Translations under genes and position numbers: made by a program | The notes under the pieces: generated by a model | Told to the model about the DNA's origin: nothing | Databases searched by the model: none | Seen by the model: only the letters and a program-made list of their open reading frames with translations | Source of the DNA: Nocardioides sp. T2.26MG-1 | GTDB lineage: Bacteria > Actinomycetota > Actinomycetes > Propionibacteriales > Nocardioidaceae | Assembly: GCF_950101795.1 (NCBI RefSeq) | Contig: NZ_CATNLZ010000033.1 | Coordinates: 184,916-248,915, forward strand | DNA: 64,000 nt | Reading direction: 5' to 3' | In this document: positions 7,908 through 16,107 of the stretch, in pieces | Position numbering within the stretch: the first letter of the stretch is position 1 | Layout: each line of letters opens with the position of its first letter

Positions 7908-9028
7908 GCCCGCTCCAACAGCACGAGCACCTCGTAGTGGGCGGTGTTGGGGAACATGTCCAGCAGCTGCCCGCGGACCGGCCGCAGCGCCGGCATCGAC
8001 TCCAGGTCGCGCACCAGCGTCTGCGCGTTGCAGCTGGAGTAGAGGACGTGCCGCACCCCCGAGGCCTCGAGCCAGCCGGACAGCTCGGATCCGATGCCCC
8101 GACGCGGCGGGTTCACGACCACCAGGTCGGGCGGCGCCCCGCTCCCGAGCGCGTACGCCGTCGCGTCCCCCGCCTCGAACCGCACCCCGGACAGCCCGGC
8201 CTCGTCCCGAGTCCGCTCCGCACTCGCGACCGCCTCGCGGCTGATCTCGACGCCGAGGATCTCGCGGCCGGGGCCCGCCAGGCCGAGCGCGAAGCCGCCC
8301 ACCCCGCAGTAGAGGTCCCACACGGTCCGCGGCGCGACCTCGCCGACCCAGCGGCGGGCCAGCCGGTAGAGCTCGGCCGCCATCGCGGTGTTGGTCTGGA
8401 AGAAGCTCTGCGGCCGCAGGTGCAGGGCCACGCCACCGACGCGCATCCGCAGCGACTCCTGGCCTGTGAGCACGATCTCGCGCTCGCCCTCCAGCACCGC
8501 CTTGTGCTCGGGCTGCAGGTTCACCGACGCCACCATGACCGCCGGCAGCCGCTCGAGCAGCGCGGGCAGGTGCTTGCGGATCCGGGCGACCGGCTCCTGG
8601 GAGCGCAGCACGAAGCGCACCATCAGCTCACCGTCGGCCGACTCGGTCACCAGCAGGTACTTCAGCTCACCGCGGCGCGCCGCGACGTCGTACGGCGTCA
8701 GCGCGGCCCGGGTCACGAACGCCGCGAGCTCGGGCAGCGCGGCCTGGATGCCCGGTGTGTGCAGCGGGCAGTCGCGCAGGTCGACCCCGGCGCCGGCCGG
8801 GTTGAGGATGCCCAGCGTCGGATCCTCCACGGTGCCGCTGACCACCATCTTGGCCTTGTTGCGGATGCCCAGCTGGGCGCTGGCGGCCGGCGGCAGCCAG
8901 GCCGTCCCGGGGTGCCCGGCCAGCAGCTCCTCCACCAGGCGCTGCTTCTCGGCGAGCTGCTCGCCGTACGGCGTGCCCAGCCAGGTGCACGAGCGGCACC
9001 GACCGGCGTCGAAGTGGGAGCAGAGCAT
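7904..9028 (-). CDS. rlmC: 23S rRNA (uracil-C5)-methyltransferase, RlmC type
   Basis: A 374-residue SAM-dependent RNA methyltransferase closely matching E. coli RlmC (RumB), which methylates U747 of 23S rRNA. Landmarks are the N-terminal Fe-S cysteines (MLCSHFDAGRCRSC and RDCPLH), GIRNKAKMVVSG, RGELKYLLVTES, LRPQSFFQTN, the SAM site DLYCGVGGFAL, NPPRRGIG, and the catalytic Cys in YSSCNAQT. It ends DMFPNTAHYEVLVLL, almost as in E. coli. It lacks the TRAM domain of RlmD. Its stop overlaps the start of the zinc-finger gene. The next 210 bases to the right are a divergent promoter region with a TAGCCT box near 9121. Confidence 0.93.
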   Translation of the reverse strand: MLCSHFDAGRCRSCTWLGTPYGEQLAEKQRLVEELLAGHPGTAWLPPAASAQLGIRNKAKMVVSGTVEDPTLGILNPAGAGVDLRDCPLHTPGIQAALPELAAFVTRAALTPYDVAARRGELKYLLVTESADGELMVRFVLRSQEPVARIRKHLPALLERLPAVMVASVNLQPEHKAVLEGEREIVLTGQESLRMRVGGVALHLRPQSFFQTNTAMAAELYRLARRWVGEVAPRTVWDLYCGVGGFALGLAGPGREILGVEISREAVASAERTRDEAGLSGVRFEAGDATAYALGSGAPPDLVVVNPPRRGIGSELSGWLEASGVRHVLYSSCNAQTLVRDLESMPALRPVRGQLLDMFPNTAHYEVLVLLERA

Positions 9029-9238
9029 GACGCGGTCCAGGCTACGGGGGCGGCGCGTGTCACCGGTCTGCACCAGCTGCCGGTGAACGGTCGTTCCGGG
9101 GACGCCGGGCGCTCCCGGGGGTAGCCTCGAAGAGTCAGGACGGGGGGTCCGGGCGCACGCAGGTGCGTCGGGGGTCATGACGAACCGCACGCGGCCACCT
9201 CGTCCCGTCGCCACCGATGGAACGAGGGGGATCCAGCC

Positions 9239-11644
9239 GTGGTCATGACTGGTCGCAGCACCACCGCACGCCTGCACGTCGCCGTCAGCGCGCTTGTGGG
9301 GACGGCGGTCGCGCTCGCGCTCGTCGTCGTCCCGGTCGCTCCGTTCGCCGGCCCGGCCCGGGCGACCACCGACCCGCCCGGGAACAACGGCACGGTCAAG
9401 ATCGCCGAGCACGGCGACCTCGACGGCGCGCCGGACAACGACCCGCACGTGGGCTGCAGCTTCGACGTGGAGTGGTACGGCTTCGACCAGGGGCCGGACA
9501 TCATCTCGCTGGTCACGTTCGAGATGCAGGCGCCCACCGACGACGTCGTCCTCGACGTGACGGGCCCGGCCGCGGTGTTCGTGGGCGCCGACCCGGCCAC
9601 CGGCGCCGGCACCACCCCCGGCCTCGACGGCCGGGAGACCTACGTGCTGGCCTTCCACGGGGCGCCCCACGCCCAGCAGGGCTACCACGTCAAGCTCACC
9701 GTCCATACGCCCGGCTCGCAGGGCGCGGACAAGAAGTCCAAGGTCTTCTGGGTCGAGGGGTGCGACCCGGTCGTGCCGACGCGGCCGGCCATCCACCTGG
9801 TGAAGACCGTCACCGACTCCCCCGACGCCGACGCCCGCGGCTCGCTCGGAGAGACCCTGACCTACGGCTTCACCGTCACCAACGTCGGCATCACGACGCT
9901 GACCGACGTCACGATCTCCGATGGGCTGCTCGGACTGGCCGCGGCGCCGTGCGTCTCGACGCTCGCCCCCGGTGAGGCGACGACCTGTGCCCTGCTCGCA
10001 CCCCCGACGTACGTCGTGACCGCGGCCGACGTGGCCGCCGGCGTGGTGCACAACCTGGCCACGGCCACCGGCACCCCGCCCGACGGCCCGGACGTGTCCG
10101 ACGCCGACGACGCCGACGTCCCCACCGGCCCGGGCACCCCGGTGCCGGCCGACCTGGCGATCGTCAAGACCACGAACATCTCGCTGGCCGCCCCCGGCGA
10201 CCTGGTCACCTTCACGCTGCGCGCGGTCAACAGCGGGGCGGGCGAGGCCCGCGACGTGGTCGTCACCGACGTCCTGCCCGCCGGCACCGCCTTCGTCTCG
10301 GCGAGCCCCGCGTGCACCTACGCCGCGCCGGCCGTCACCTGCCCGCTCGGCACGATCGGCCCCGACGAGGAGCGGTCGGTGACCGTGACCGTGCGGGTCA
10401 GCCTGCTGCCGAGCACGGTCACGACCCACGACCACCTCGTGGACGTCACCAAGGTCGAGAGCCACCTCTCGGTCGCCGCCGGGCAGACGTCCTCGGCGAC
10501 CACGGCGTGCCCGGCCGGCTACCTCGCCACGGACGGCAGCGTCCGGCTCGACCACGTCGACCAGGGCACCGGCACGTGGGAGGACGCCGCCGTCCTCGCC
10601 TCGGCCACGACGGCCGACGGCCGCGGGTGGACCGGCACCGTGCGCAACGACGCCACCGGCCAGGTCCAGGCCAAGGTCAACGTCGTGTGCATGACCGACC
10701 GGACCGTGTCCGGCGAGGACCACACGCATCCGGTCGTCGTCTCCGACGTGCTCACCACGACTCAGGCGTGGTCGGCCGGCCCGCACACCGCCGACCTCTC
10801 GTGCGGGCCCGGCACGGTCGCGATCGCGCCCGGCTTCGCGATCCTGAGCGGTGACGGCGTCGTCCAGAGCCGGCCGACCGCCGAGGGCCGCAGGTTCTCC
10901 GCGGACGTCACGACCGATGCCCTCGTCGTGCTGACGGCCCGGTGCCTGCGCACGACCCTGGGCGTCACCCAGGGTCACACCCACGAGCTGCTCACCTCCG
11001 ACCGGTCGGGCCACGTCGTGGTCGACCCGGGCACGGTCGCAGAGCGGAGCCTCACGTGCCGCGACGGTGCGAAGGGCATCGTCGCGTGGGTCGACCCGCA
11101 CGGCACCCTGCCGCTGGGCAACGACCCGCAGCCGGTCACCCGGGTCTTCCGGTTCTACAACCCCACCGCGAGCCCGCTCACGGTCGACTACGGCCTGCTG
11201 TGCCTGGACGTGCGGACCACCGCCGCTCAGGAGGCGGTCCGGCGCGTCGACAACACCGCCACGGTGTCGACGACCAGCCCGGACGCCGCGCAGTTCGACA
11301 ACGCCTCCACCGCGAGCCTCACCGTGAGCGCGACCGGCATCGACACCTCCGGCGCGGGCTGGGTCGCGACGACCGCGGGCCGCACGAGCGTGCGCGTCCA
11401 GCTGGAGAGCGACGTTCGACGCCACGTCTCGCTGAGGTTGGTCGCAAGCCACCGGGTCGCCGGCCTGCACCGGGGAGCGCTGCTCGCCCGGGCAGAGGCG
11501 ACCGTCGGCGCGCACTCCACGGTCCGGCTGGTCGCCACCCGCACTGCCCGCGCCGCATTGCGCGCCGGCCGCATCGACCACGCCCTGCTGGTCGTCACCG
11601 GGAGGAACGGCAGGCACCAGGCACACACGATCCACCTGCGGTGA
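9239..11644 (+). CDS. Large secreted DUF11-repeat protein with a triplicated Cys-pair module
   Basis: An 801-residue exported protein. A signal peptide covers about residues 1-43 (hydrophobic run to GPARA). Two DUF11 beta-sandwich repeats follow, about residues 182-290 (IHLVKTVTDSPD...) and 300-390 (LAIVKTTNISLAAPGD...). Residues about 395-660 hold three related modules, each a His-containing lead (THDHL, DHTHP, GHTHE), a Cys, and a second Cys 45-60 residues later. A Ser/Thr-rich and then basic C-terminus follows, without an LPXTG anchor. GTG at 9239 sits 8 bases after GAGGGGGA; the ATG at 9245 is the alternative start. A cell-surface structural or adhesive role is inferred from DUF11 repeats. 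Confidence 0.8.
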   Translation: MVMTGRSTTARLHVAVSALVGTAVALALVVVPVAPFAGPARATTDPPGNNGTVKIAEHGDLDGAPDNDPHVGCSFDVEWYGFDQGPDIISLVTFEMQAPTDDVVLDVTGPAAVFVGADPATGAGTTPGLDGRETYVLAFHGAPHAQQGYHVKLTVHTPGSQGADKKSKVFWVEGCDPVVPTRPAIHLVKTVTDSPDADARGSLGETLTYGFTVTNVGITTLTDVTISDGLLGLAAAPCVSTLAPGEATTCALLAPPTYVVTAADVAAGVVHNLATATGTPPDGPDVSDADDADVPTGPGTPVPADLAIVKTTNISLAAPGDLVTFTLRAVNSGAGEARDVVVTDVLPAGTAFVSASPACTYAAPAVTCPLGTIGPDEERSVTVTVRVSLLPSTVTTHDHLVDVTKVESHLSVAAGQTSSATTACPAGYLATDGSVRLDHVDQGTGTWEDAAVLASATTADGRGWTGTVRNDATGQVQAKVNVVCMTDRTVSGEDHTHPVVVSDVLTTTQAWSAGPHTADLSCGPGTVAIAPGFAILSGDGVVQSRPTAEGRRFSADVTTDALVVLTARCLRTTLGVTQGHTHELLTSDRSGHVVVDPGTVAERSLTCRDGAKGIVAWVDPHGTLPLGNDPQPVTRVFRFYNPTASPLTVDYGLLCLDVRTTAAQEAVRRVDNTATVSTTSPDAAQFDNASTASLTVSATGIDTSGAGWVATTAGRTSVRVQLESDVRRHVSLRLVASHRVAGLHRGALLARAEATVGAHSTVRLVATRTARAALRAGRIDHALLVVTGRNGRHQAHTIHLR

Positions 11645-11654
11645 ACGGGGCCGG

Positions 11655-12272
11655 TCAGCGGTCCGGCCGGCGATCGTCGTCGGCCGGTGCCGCGAGGACC
11701 GTCCACATCATCTCGAGGGCCCGGTCGCGCCAGTCGTCGGCGACCCGTCCGCGTCTGACCAGCTCGCCCAGGTAGGCGCCCACGAACAGGCTGACCACGC
11801 CGTCGGCGTCGACGTCGGGTCGCAGCAGTCCGGCCGCCGCGTCGTCACGGATGCGGGTCACGAGCGCGTCCTCGTAGGGGCGTAGCGAGGCGCGGAAGAG
11901 GGCCGTGAACTCGGGGTCCGCGTCGGTCATCATCGCCGCCAGGCCCCCCGGACCGAGCACGTCGACCATGTGACTCCAGACCTGGTCCAGGGCACCGCGG
12001 ATCTTGTCGCGCACCGTACCGTCCGGCAGCGCCTTCACGTCGCCGACGGCACGGCTCAGCACCGAGGCCAAGAGCTCGGCCCGGTTGGCGTGGCGGCGAT
12101 AGACGGTCGTCTTGGCGACCCCCGCCCGTTCCGCGACGGCCTCCATGGTGACGGCCACCGGCCCGCGGGTCCGCAGCAGGTCGAGCACGGCCACGGCGAG
12201 ACGCTCGTCGACCACCTGCTGACGTGGGCGCCCGCGTCGCGGGTGCTGTGGAGCGGACTCGGACGGCGACAT
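11655..12272 (-). CDS. TetR-family transcriptional regulator
   Basis: A 205-residue TetR regulator. The N-terminal helix-turn-helix covers about residues 20-65 (VAVTMEAVAERAGVAKTTVYRRHANRAELL) and the C-terminal ligand/dimer region is similar to the TetR_C_16/AcrR-like group. I start at ATG 12272, a few residues before the basic stretch PRRGRPRQQ. It is divergent from a small membrane-protein gene at 12343, and a near-perfect palindrome lies between them, so it probably represses that gene and itself. Its ligand is unknown. Confidence 0.92.
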   Translation of the reverse strand: MSPSESAPQHPRRGRPRQQVVDERLAVAVLDLLRTRGPVAVTMEAVAERAGVAKTTVYRRHANRAELLASVLSRAVGDVKALPDGTVRDKIRGALDQVWSHMVDVLGPGGLAAMMTDADPEFTALFRASLRPYEDALVTRIRDDAAAGLLRPDVDADGVVSLFVGAYLGELVRRGRVADDWRDRALEMMWTVLAAPADDDRRPDR

Positions 12273-12294
12273 CGACACCACCTGGGGAATACGA

Positions 12295-12312
12295 AACGCT
12301 ACGCGTATCGTT
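12295..12312. promoter_or_regulatory. Likely TetR operator
   Basis: AACGCTACGCGTATCGTT is an 18-base palindrome with a single mismatched pair around a perfect TACGCGTA core. It lies 22 bases before the tetR start and 30 bases before the divergent gene. Operators of this size and position are typical of TetR proteins that control themselves and a neighbour. Confidence 0.75.
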
Positions 12313-12342
12313 GTTTCTAGTGAACGAGAGGAGATTACCCCC

Positions 12343-12600
12343 ATGTCCGACCTCGGATACCTGATCTGGTTCATCGCGACCGCGGCCATCATCGTCGTGG
12401 TGCTCGCGACCGGCACGCTCGCGGCCGCCGGCATGCTCACCCGCGAGGACCGGCCGTCGAGCCGGCCGTCGAGCCGGCCGTCGAGTCAGCCGTCGAGTCA
12501 GCCGGCCGAGCACGCCGACACCGGGGACCGCATCGAGCCCCGCGCGGGTCTGGACGGAGCCGATACCGCTGCCCCGCCTCAGCACGACCACGCGGCCTGA
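12343..12600 (+). CDS. Small single-pass membrane protein with PSS(R/Q) repeats
   Basis: An 85-residue protein. Residues 5-31 form one membrane helix (LIWFIATAAIIVVVLATGTLAAAGML). The rest is a hydrophilic cytoplasmic tail starting with four tetrapeptide repeats, PSSR twice and PSSQ twice, and ending in His/Asp. A GAGAGGAG ribosome site precedes the ATG. It resembles the small membrane subunits that accompany actinobacterial signal-recognition or transport proteins, but I cannot name it. It is divergent from tetR across the operator and 3 bases upstream of the next gene, so the two form a TetR-controlled pair. Confidence 0.7.
   Translation: MSDLGYLIWFIATAAIIVVVLATGTLAAAGMLTREDRPSSRPSSRPSSQPSSQPAEHADTGDRIEPRAGLDGADTAAPPQHDHAA
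12454..12501 (+). repeat. Four tandem 12-bp repeats inside a gene
   Basis: Four head-to-tail 12-base units, CCGTCGAGCCGG twice then CCGTCGAGTCAG twice, encode PSSRPSSRPSSQPSSQ. The paired identity suggests recent slippage duplication. Being a multiple of 3, copy changes keep the frame. Confidence 0.85.
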
Positions 12601-12603
12601 GCC

Positions 12604-12903
12604 ATGAAGGCCTGGGAGACCGTGATCCGGTGGCTCGCCTACGCGGCACCGGGTTACGTCCCACCGCCGCGGTGGAGCACGCTCACCGACGAGCAGCTGT
12701 GGGACGAGTGGCAGGACACCGAGGCCGCGCTGCACCGACCGGCGCCGGCCGACGAGGCGCTCCGGCTGGTGGAGCGGCGGGGCGCCTACCTCGACGAGCT
12801 CGAGCGGCGGGATCCCACCGTGGTCTCGACCCGGCTCGCCCCGGGGGTGCGCACCGGCTCGGCCGTCGACTGGGACCACCTGGTCCGACGACTCGACTGG
12901 TGA
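12604..12903 (+). CDS. Hypothetical protein downstream of the TetR-controlled gene
   Basis: A 99-residue protein (MKAWETVIRWLAYAAPGYVPPPRWSTLTDEQLWDEWQDTEAALHRP...). It has an amphipathic N-terminal helix and a charged, mostly helical body without cysteines or a clear membrane span. It starts 3 bases after the stop of the small membrane-protein gene, so the two are very likely co-transcribed. I recognise no family. It converges on the antiporter gene with 25 bases between stops. Confidence 0.65.
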   Translation: MKAWETVIRWLAYAAPGYVPPPRWSTLTDEQLWDEWQDTEAALHRPAPADEALRLVERRGAYLDELERRDPTVVSTRLAPGVRTGSAVDWDHLVRRLDW

Positions 12904-12928
12904 CCCTCGGCCGGGCCGCCCGCCTGGG

Positions 12929-14206
12929 TCAGCTGGTGCCGGGATCGCCCACGCGGCTCATCACCGGCGAGGCGAGCACGCCGTGCAGCAGCACCGAAGC
13001 GACCACGGTGAACGACACCGTCGACCACAGCCAGTCCGAGCCGAGCTCGGCGGCCTGGCCGGCGGCGTACGCAAGGTAGTAGATCGACCCCACCCCGCGG
13101 ACGCCGAAGAACGCCGCGGCCCAGCGCTGCCCCGAGGTCAGCGGCGGCTGCTCCTGCTGCGACCAGGGCGTGAGTGCCACCAGCCCGGCCACCGGGCGGA
13201 TCACCAGCAGCAGCGCGAGCCCGATCGCGACGCCGCGCCAGTCCAGCCCGCCCAGGAGGCCTCGGCTCAGCGCGATGCCGAGCACCAGGAGCACGAACAG
13301 GGTCAGCAGCCGCTCGAGGCGCTCGGCCACCTCGTGCATGGCCGCGTGGTAGTCGTGGGACCGCTCGGCGGAGCGGAACGTCATCGCGCACACGAACACC
13401 GAGAGGAACCCGTAGCCACCGGCGACCTCGCCGACGCCGTACGCCGTCACGAGGGCCGCCAGCGCGAGCAGCGACTCCCCGCGCTCGGCGACCCGGAGCG
13501 AGCGGCTCGCGGAGCGGAACGCGATCCACGAGAGCACCCGGCCGACCACGATCCCGACGACGACCCCGATCGCCACCTTGGCGACCAGGTAGAGGCCGAC
13601 CCACTCCAGCGCCCAGCCCGACACCGCGCCCTCGGTGGCCAGCAGGATCGCGGCGTACACGAACGGGAACGCCAGCCCGTCGTTGAGGCCGGCCTCCGAG
13701 GTCAGCGTGAACCGCAGCTCGTCGGACTCGTCCACCTCGTGGTCGCCGGTCTGGGGTCCGGCGACCTGGACGTCGGAGGCGAGCACGGGATCGGTGGGCG
13801 CGAGCACCGCGCCGAGCAGCAGCGCGGCGGCGGGCGCGATGCCGGCGCCCCAGGCGAGGAGCGCGACCGCGCCGATGCACAGCGGCATCGTGATGCCGAG
13901 CAGCCGCCAGGTGGTGCCCCACCGGGCCCACGACGCCCGGACCCGGGGGTTCAGCGGGCGGTCGATCGCGAGGCCGACACCCATCAGCGCGACCAGGACG
14001 GCGAGCTCGGTGACGTGCTCGATCGTGGCCCGGTTCGCCTGCGGGTCGAGCGGCATCCCGTCCGGCAGCGGCGTCAGCCCGAGCCCGATGCCCACCGCCA
14101 CCAACACCATCGGCGCCGACACCGCCCACCGGTCGAGCAGCTCGGGCAGGACGATCGCCAGGAGCAGGCTGCCCCCGGCGACGACGTACACGAGGTCAGC
14201 GGTCAC
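12929..14206 (-). CDS. Cation:proton antiporter, CPA1 family
   Basis: A 425-residue integral membrane protein with about 12 hydrophobic helices, the normal length of a bacterial Na+/H+ exchanger. The transport-site signatures are present: LAPTDPVLASDVQ and FTLTSEAGLNDGLAFPFV, the second containing the Asn-Asp pair expected of CPA1 exchangers, and GVRGVGSIYYLAYA near the end. It should exchange Na+ or K+ for H+ at the plasma membrane. The start is the GTG at 14206 (MTADLVYVVAGGSLLL). It has no long C-terminal regulatory domain. Confidence 0.9.
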   Translation of the reverse strand: MTADLVYVVAGGSLLLAIVLPELLDRWAVSAPMVLVAVGIGLGLTPLPDGMPLDPQANRATIEHVTELAVLVALMGVGLAIDRPLNPRVRASWARWGTTWRLLGITMPLCIGAVALLAWGAGIAPAAALLLGAVLAPTDPVLASDVQVAGPQTGDHEVDESDELRFTLTSEAGLNDGLAFPFVYAAILLATEGAVSGWALEWVGLYLVAKVAIGVVVGIVVGRVLSWIAFRSASRSLRVAERGESLLALAALVTAYGVGEVAGGYGFLSVFVCAMTFRSAERSHDYHAAMHEVAERLERLLTLFVLLVLGIALSRGLLGGLDWRGVAIGLALLLVIRPVAGLVALTPWSQQEQPPLTSGQRWAAAFFGVRGVGSIYYLAYAAGQAAELGSDWLWSTVSFTVVASVLLHGVLASPVMSRVGDPGTS

Positions 14207-14247
14207 GCCGGGCAGTACCCCGACCGGCGCCGGTTATCCGCCGGTGG

Positions 14248-14601
14248 TCAGGCGGGCTGCCAGAGCTCGACGCGGTTGCCCTCGGGGTCGGTGACCCAGC
14301 CGAACCGGCCGACGCCGTCCATGTCCTCGGTCTCCGCCGCCACGTCAGCGCCCCGCTCGCGCAGCTGGGCGAGCATCGCGTCCAGGTCGGCGACCCGGAA
14401 GTTCAGCATGGTGCGCTGCTCGCGGGACCCGAGGTAGTCGGTGTCGGGGTCGAACGCCGCGAACACGGTCGGGCCGGCGTCCGGGTGCCAGACGCCGTTC
14501 TCGTCGGCGTCCAGGCCCAGGCACTCGCGGTACCACGCGCTCAGGGCCGAGGGGTCGGCCGCCCGGATGAAGTACCCACCGATACCCAGCACACGTTCCA
14601 T
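14248..14601 (-). CDS. VOC (glyoxalase/bleomycin-resistance) family protein
   Basis: A 117-residue single-module VOC protein. The paired beta-alpha-beta-beta-beta units are seen as IGGYFIRAADPSALSAWYRECLGL ... LNFRVADLDAMLAQLRERGADV ... GRFGWVTDPEGNRVELWQP. The final Glu in NRVELW is the usual metal ligand. Members bind a metal and small substrates or antibiotics; the substrate here is unknown. The start is ATG 14601 (MERVLGIGGYF); the reading frame is open further upstream without supporting signals. Confidence 0.9.
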   Translation of the reverse strand: MERVLGIGGYFIRAADPSALSAWYRECLGLDADENGVWHPDAGPTVFAAFDPDTDYLGSREQRTMLNFRVADLDAMLAQLRERGADVAAETEDMDGVGRFGWVTDPEGNRVELWQPA

Positions 14602-14749
14602 GGCGCCAGCCTGCCAGCAGCCGGCACGGCGCAGCGTCAGCGGCACCCCCGAGAGAAATGTCGGGCAGACCCGTATCCCGCTCGACGCAGCCGACGATTT
14701 ACTCGATGAGCGCGCTGAACCGCAGCGCCCACCGGGAGGACCCAGCATC

Positions 14750-15460
14750 GTGAGCACCTACTTCTCGCACCGGCGCGGCGTGGCGGCCGTGGCCGCCGGC
14801 CTGGCGGCGATCGCGGCCCCCCTGGCGCTGGGCAGCCCGAGCTCGGCGCAGACGAGCCGGGACAGCGACGGGGACGGCATGCCGAACCGGTGGGAGGTCG
14901 CCCACCACCTCAACCCGCACCGCGCCAACGCCCGCGGGGACGTCGACCACGACGGGCTGCGCAACATCGGCGAGTTCCGCCGGGGGCTCGACCCGCGTGA
15001 CCAGGACACCGACGACGACGGCGACGACGACGGCGACGAGGTCCGCGACGGCTACCGCAGCACCGACCCGGCCGACGCGGACACCGACGACGACGGCACG
15101 CTCGACGGTGACGAGGACGCCGACCACGACCAGGTCGACAACGAGGACGAGGACGACGCCACCGAGCGGTGCGTCGCCGACGACGCGGACAGCGACTCCG
15201 ACGGCGTCGACGACGAGGACGAGAACGAGAACGGCACCGACCCCGAGGACGCCGACTCCGACGAGGACGGCACCGCTGACGGCAACGAGGACGCGGACGA
15301 GGACGGCGTGGACGACGAGGACGCCGACGACGCGGCGGACGACGCCTGCTCCACCGCCGACGAGGGTGAGGACGACGACGACAACGGGAGCGAGGCCGGC
15401 AACGACGGCGACCGTGCGGCGGCCGAGGGCGGCCGCACCGTGTGGTACGCGGTTGTCTGA
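14750..15460 (+). CDS. Secreted Asp-rich protein with thrombospondin type-3-like calcium repeats
   Basis: A 236-residue exported protein. A signal peptide covers residues 1-34 (to PSSAQ). After it come repeats of the form DxDxDGxxDxxE, such as DSDGDGMPNRWEVAHH, DVDHDGLRNIGEF, DTDDDGDDDGDEV and DSDSDGVDDEDE, so more than a third of the mature protein is Asp or Glu. This is the calcium-binding pattern of thrombospondin type-3 and dockerin-like loops. A single Cys pair (ERCVADD, DACSTAD) may close a loop. The GTG at 14750 follows GGGAGGA. It lies 59 bases before an ECF sigma gene. Surface calcium binding is inferred. Confidence 0.8.
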   Translation: MSTYFSHRRGVAAVAAGLAAIAAPLALGSPSSAQTSRDSDGDGMPNRWEVAHHLNPHRANARGDVDHDGLRNIGEFRRGLDPRDQDTDDDGDDDGDEVRDGYRSTDPADADTDDDGTLDGDEDADHDQVDNEDEDDATERCVADDADSDSDGVDDEDENENGTDPEDADSDEDGTADGNEDADEDGVDDEDADDAADDACSTADEGEDDDDNGSEAGNDGDRAAAEGGRTVWYAVV

Positions 15461-15519
15461 TCGCCCGGCAGGTCCCGGTCCCGGCACCACCCGCGGCACC
15501 CGCTGCACAATGTGAGCCC

Positions 15520-16107
15520 GTGGACTTCCAAGACCTGCTGCGTGACGCACGGCTCGGCGAGGGCGCTGCCTTCGCCGAGCTGTGGGCGCGCCATGCGGGC
15601 CGGGTGGCGGCGTTCGTGCGGTCGCGCGGCGCGGTCGAGGTCGAGGAGATCACCAGCGACGTGTTCGCGGCGGCGTTCTCCGGCATCGGCCGCTTCGAGG
15701 GCGACGAGACAGGGTTCACCGCGCTGCTGCTGACGATCGCCCGCCGCCGGGTCGTCGACGAGCAGCGCCAGCGGGCTCGTCGGGTGCCGGTCGCCCCGTG
15801 GCAGGCCGAGGACGACGCCCGGTCGGTGCCGAGTGTCGAGGACGACGTGCTCGCCCGGGCCGGCGCCGACGACCTCGCCACCCACCTCGACCGGCTCACC
15901 CCCGATCAGCGGGAGGTCGTCACGCTCCGCCTGCTCACCGATCTCTCGCTCGAGCAGACCGCCCGAGTGATGGGCAAGCGGGTCGGCACCGTGAAGTCGC
16001 TGCAGCGCCGGGCACTCGACGCGCTGCGCCGCTCGCTGGCCGACGACCCGGACGGCCCCGCCTCCCCCTTCGACAGCTCCCCCCACGACAGCAAGGCGAC
16101 CTCATGA
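15520..16107 (+). CDS. ECF-type RNA polymerase sigma factor
   Basis: A 195-residue sigma-70-family factor. Region 2 is at about residues 20-90 (FAELWARHAGRVAAFVRSRG to TIARRRVVDEQRQRAR) and region 4 at about 125-180 (LDRLTPDQREVVTLRLLTDLSLEQTARVMGKRVGTVKSLQRRALDALRR). GTG at 15520 is the best start, since it lies 8 bases after a CACAAT box and leaves no extra tail. The stop overlaps the next start as ATGA, the layout of a sigma gene followed by its anti-sigma partner. Confidence 0.9.
   Translation: MDFQDLLRDARLGEGAAFAELWARHAGRVAAFVRSRGAVEVEEITSDVFAAAFSGIGRFEGDETGFTALLLTIARRRVVDEQRQRARRVPVAPWQAEDDARSVPSVEDDVLARAGADDLATHLDRLTPDQREVVTLRLLTDLSLEQTARVMGKRVGTVKSLQRRALDALRRSLADDPDGPASPFDSSPHDSKATS

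Noticed and set aside
9030..11635. Long minus-strand open frame continuing upstream of rlmC across the DUF11 gene
   Set aside because: RlmC similarity begins exactly at MLCSHFDAGRC; the rest is Arg/Gly-rich antisense of a clearly coding secreted protein.
12454..12501. Short tandem repeats considered as a CRISPR-like array
   Set aside because: Units are 12 bases, contiguous with no spacers, and encode an in-frame PSS(R/Q) tail.
14997..15515. Alternative frame rich in Thr/Arg across the Asp-rich gene
   Set aside because: It arises from the GAC/GAG repeats read in another phase. The Asp-rich frame has a signal peptide, a ribosome site and calcium-loop spacing.
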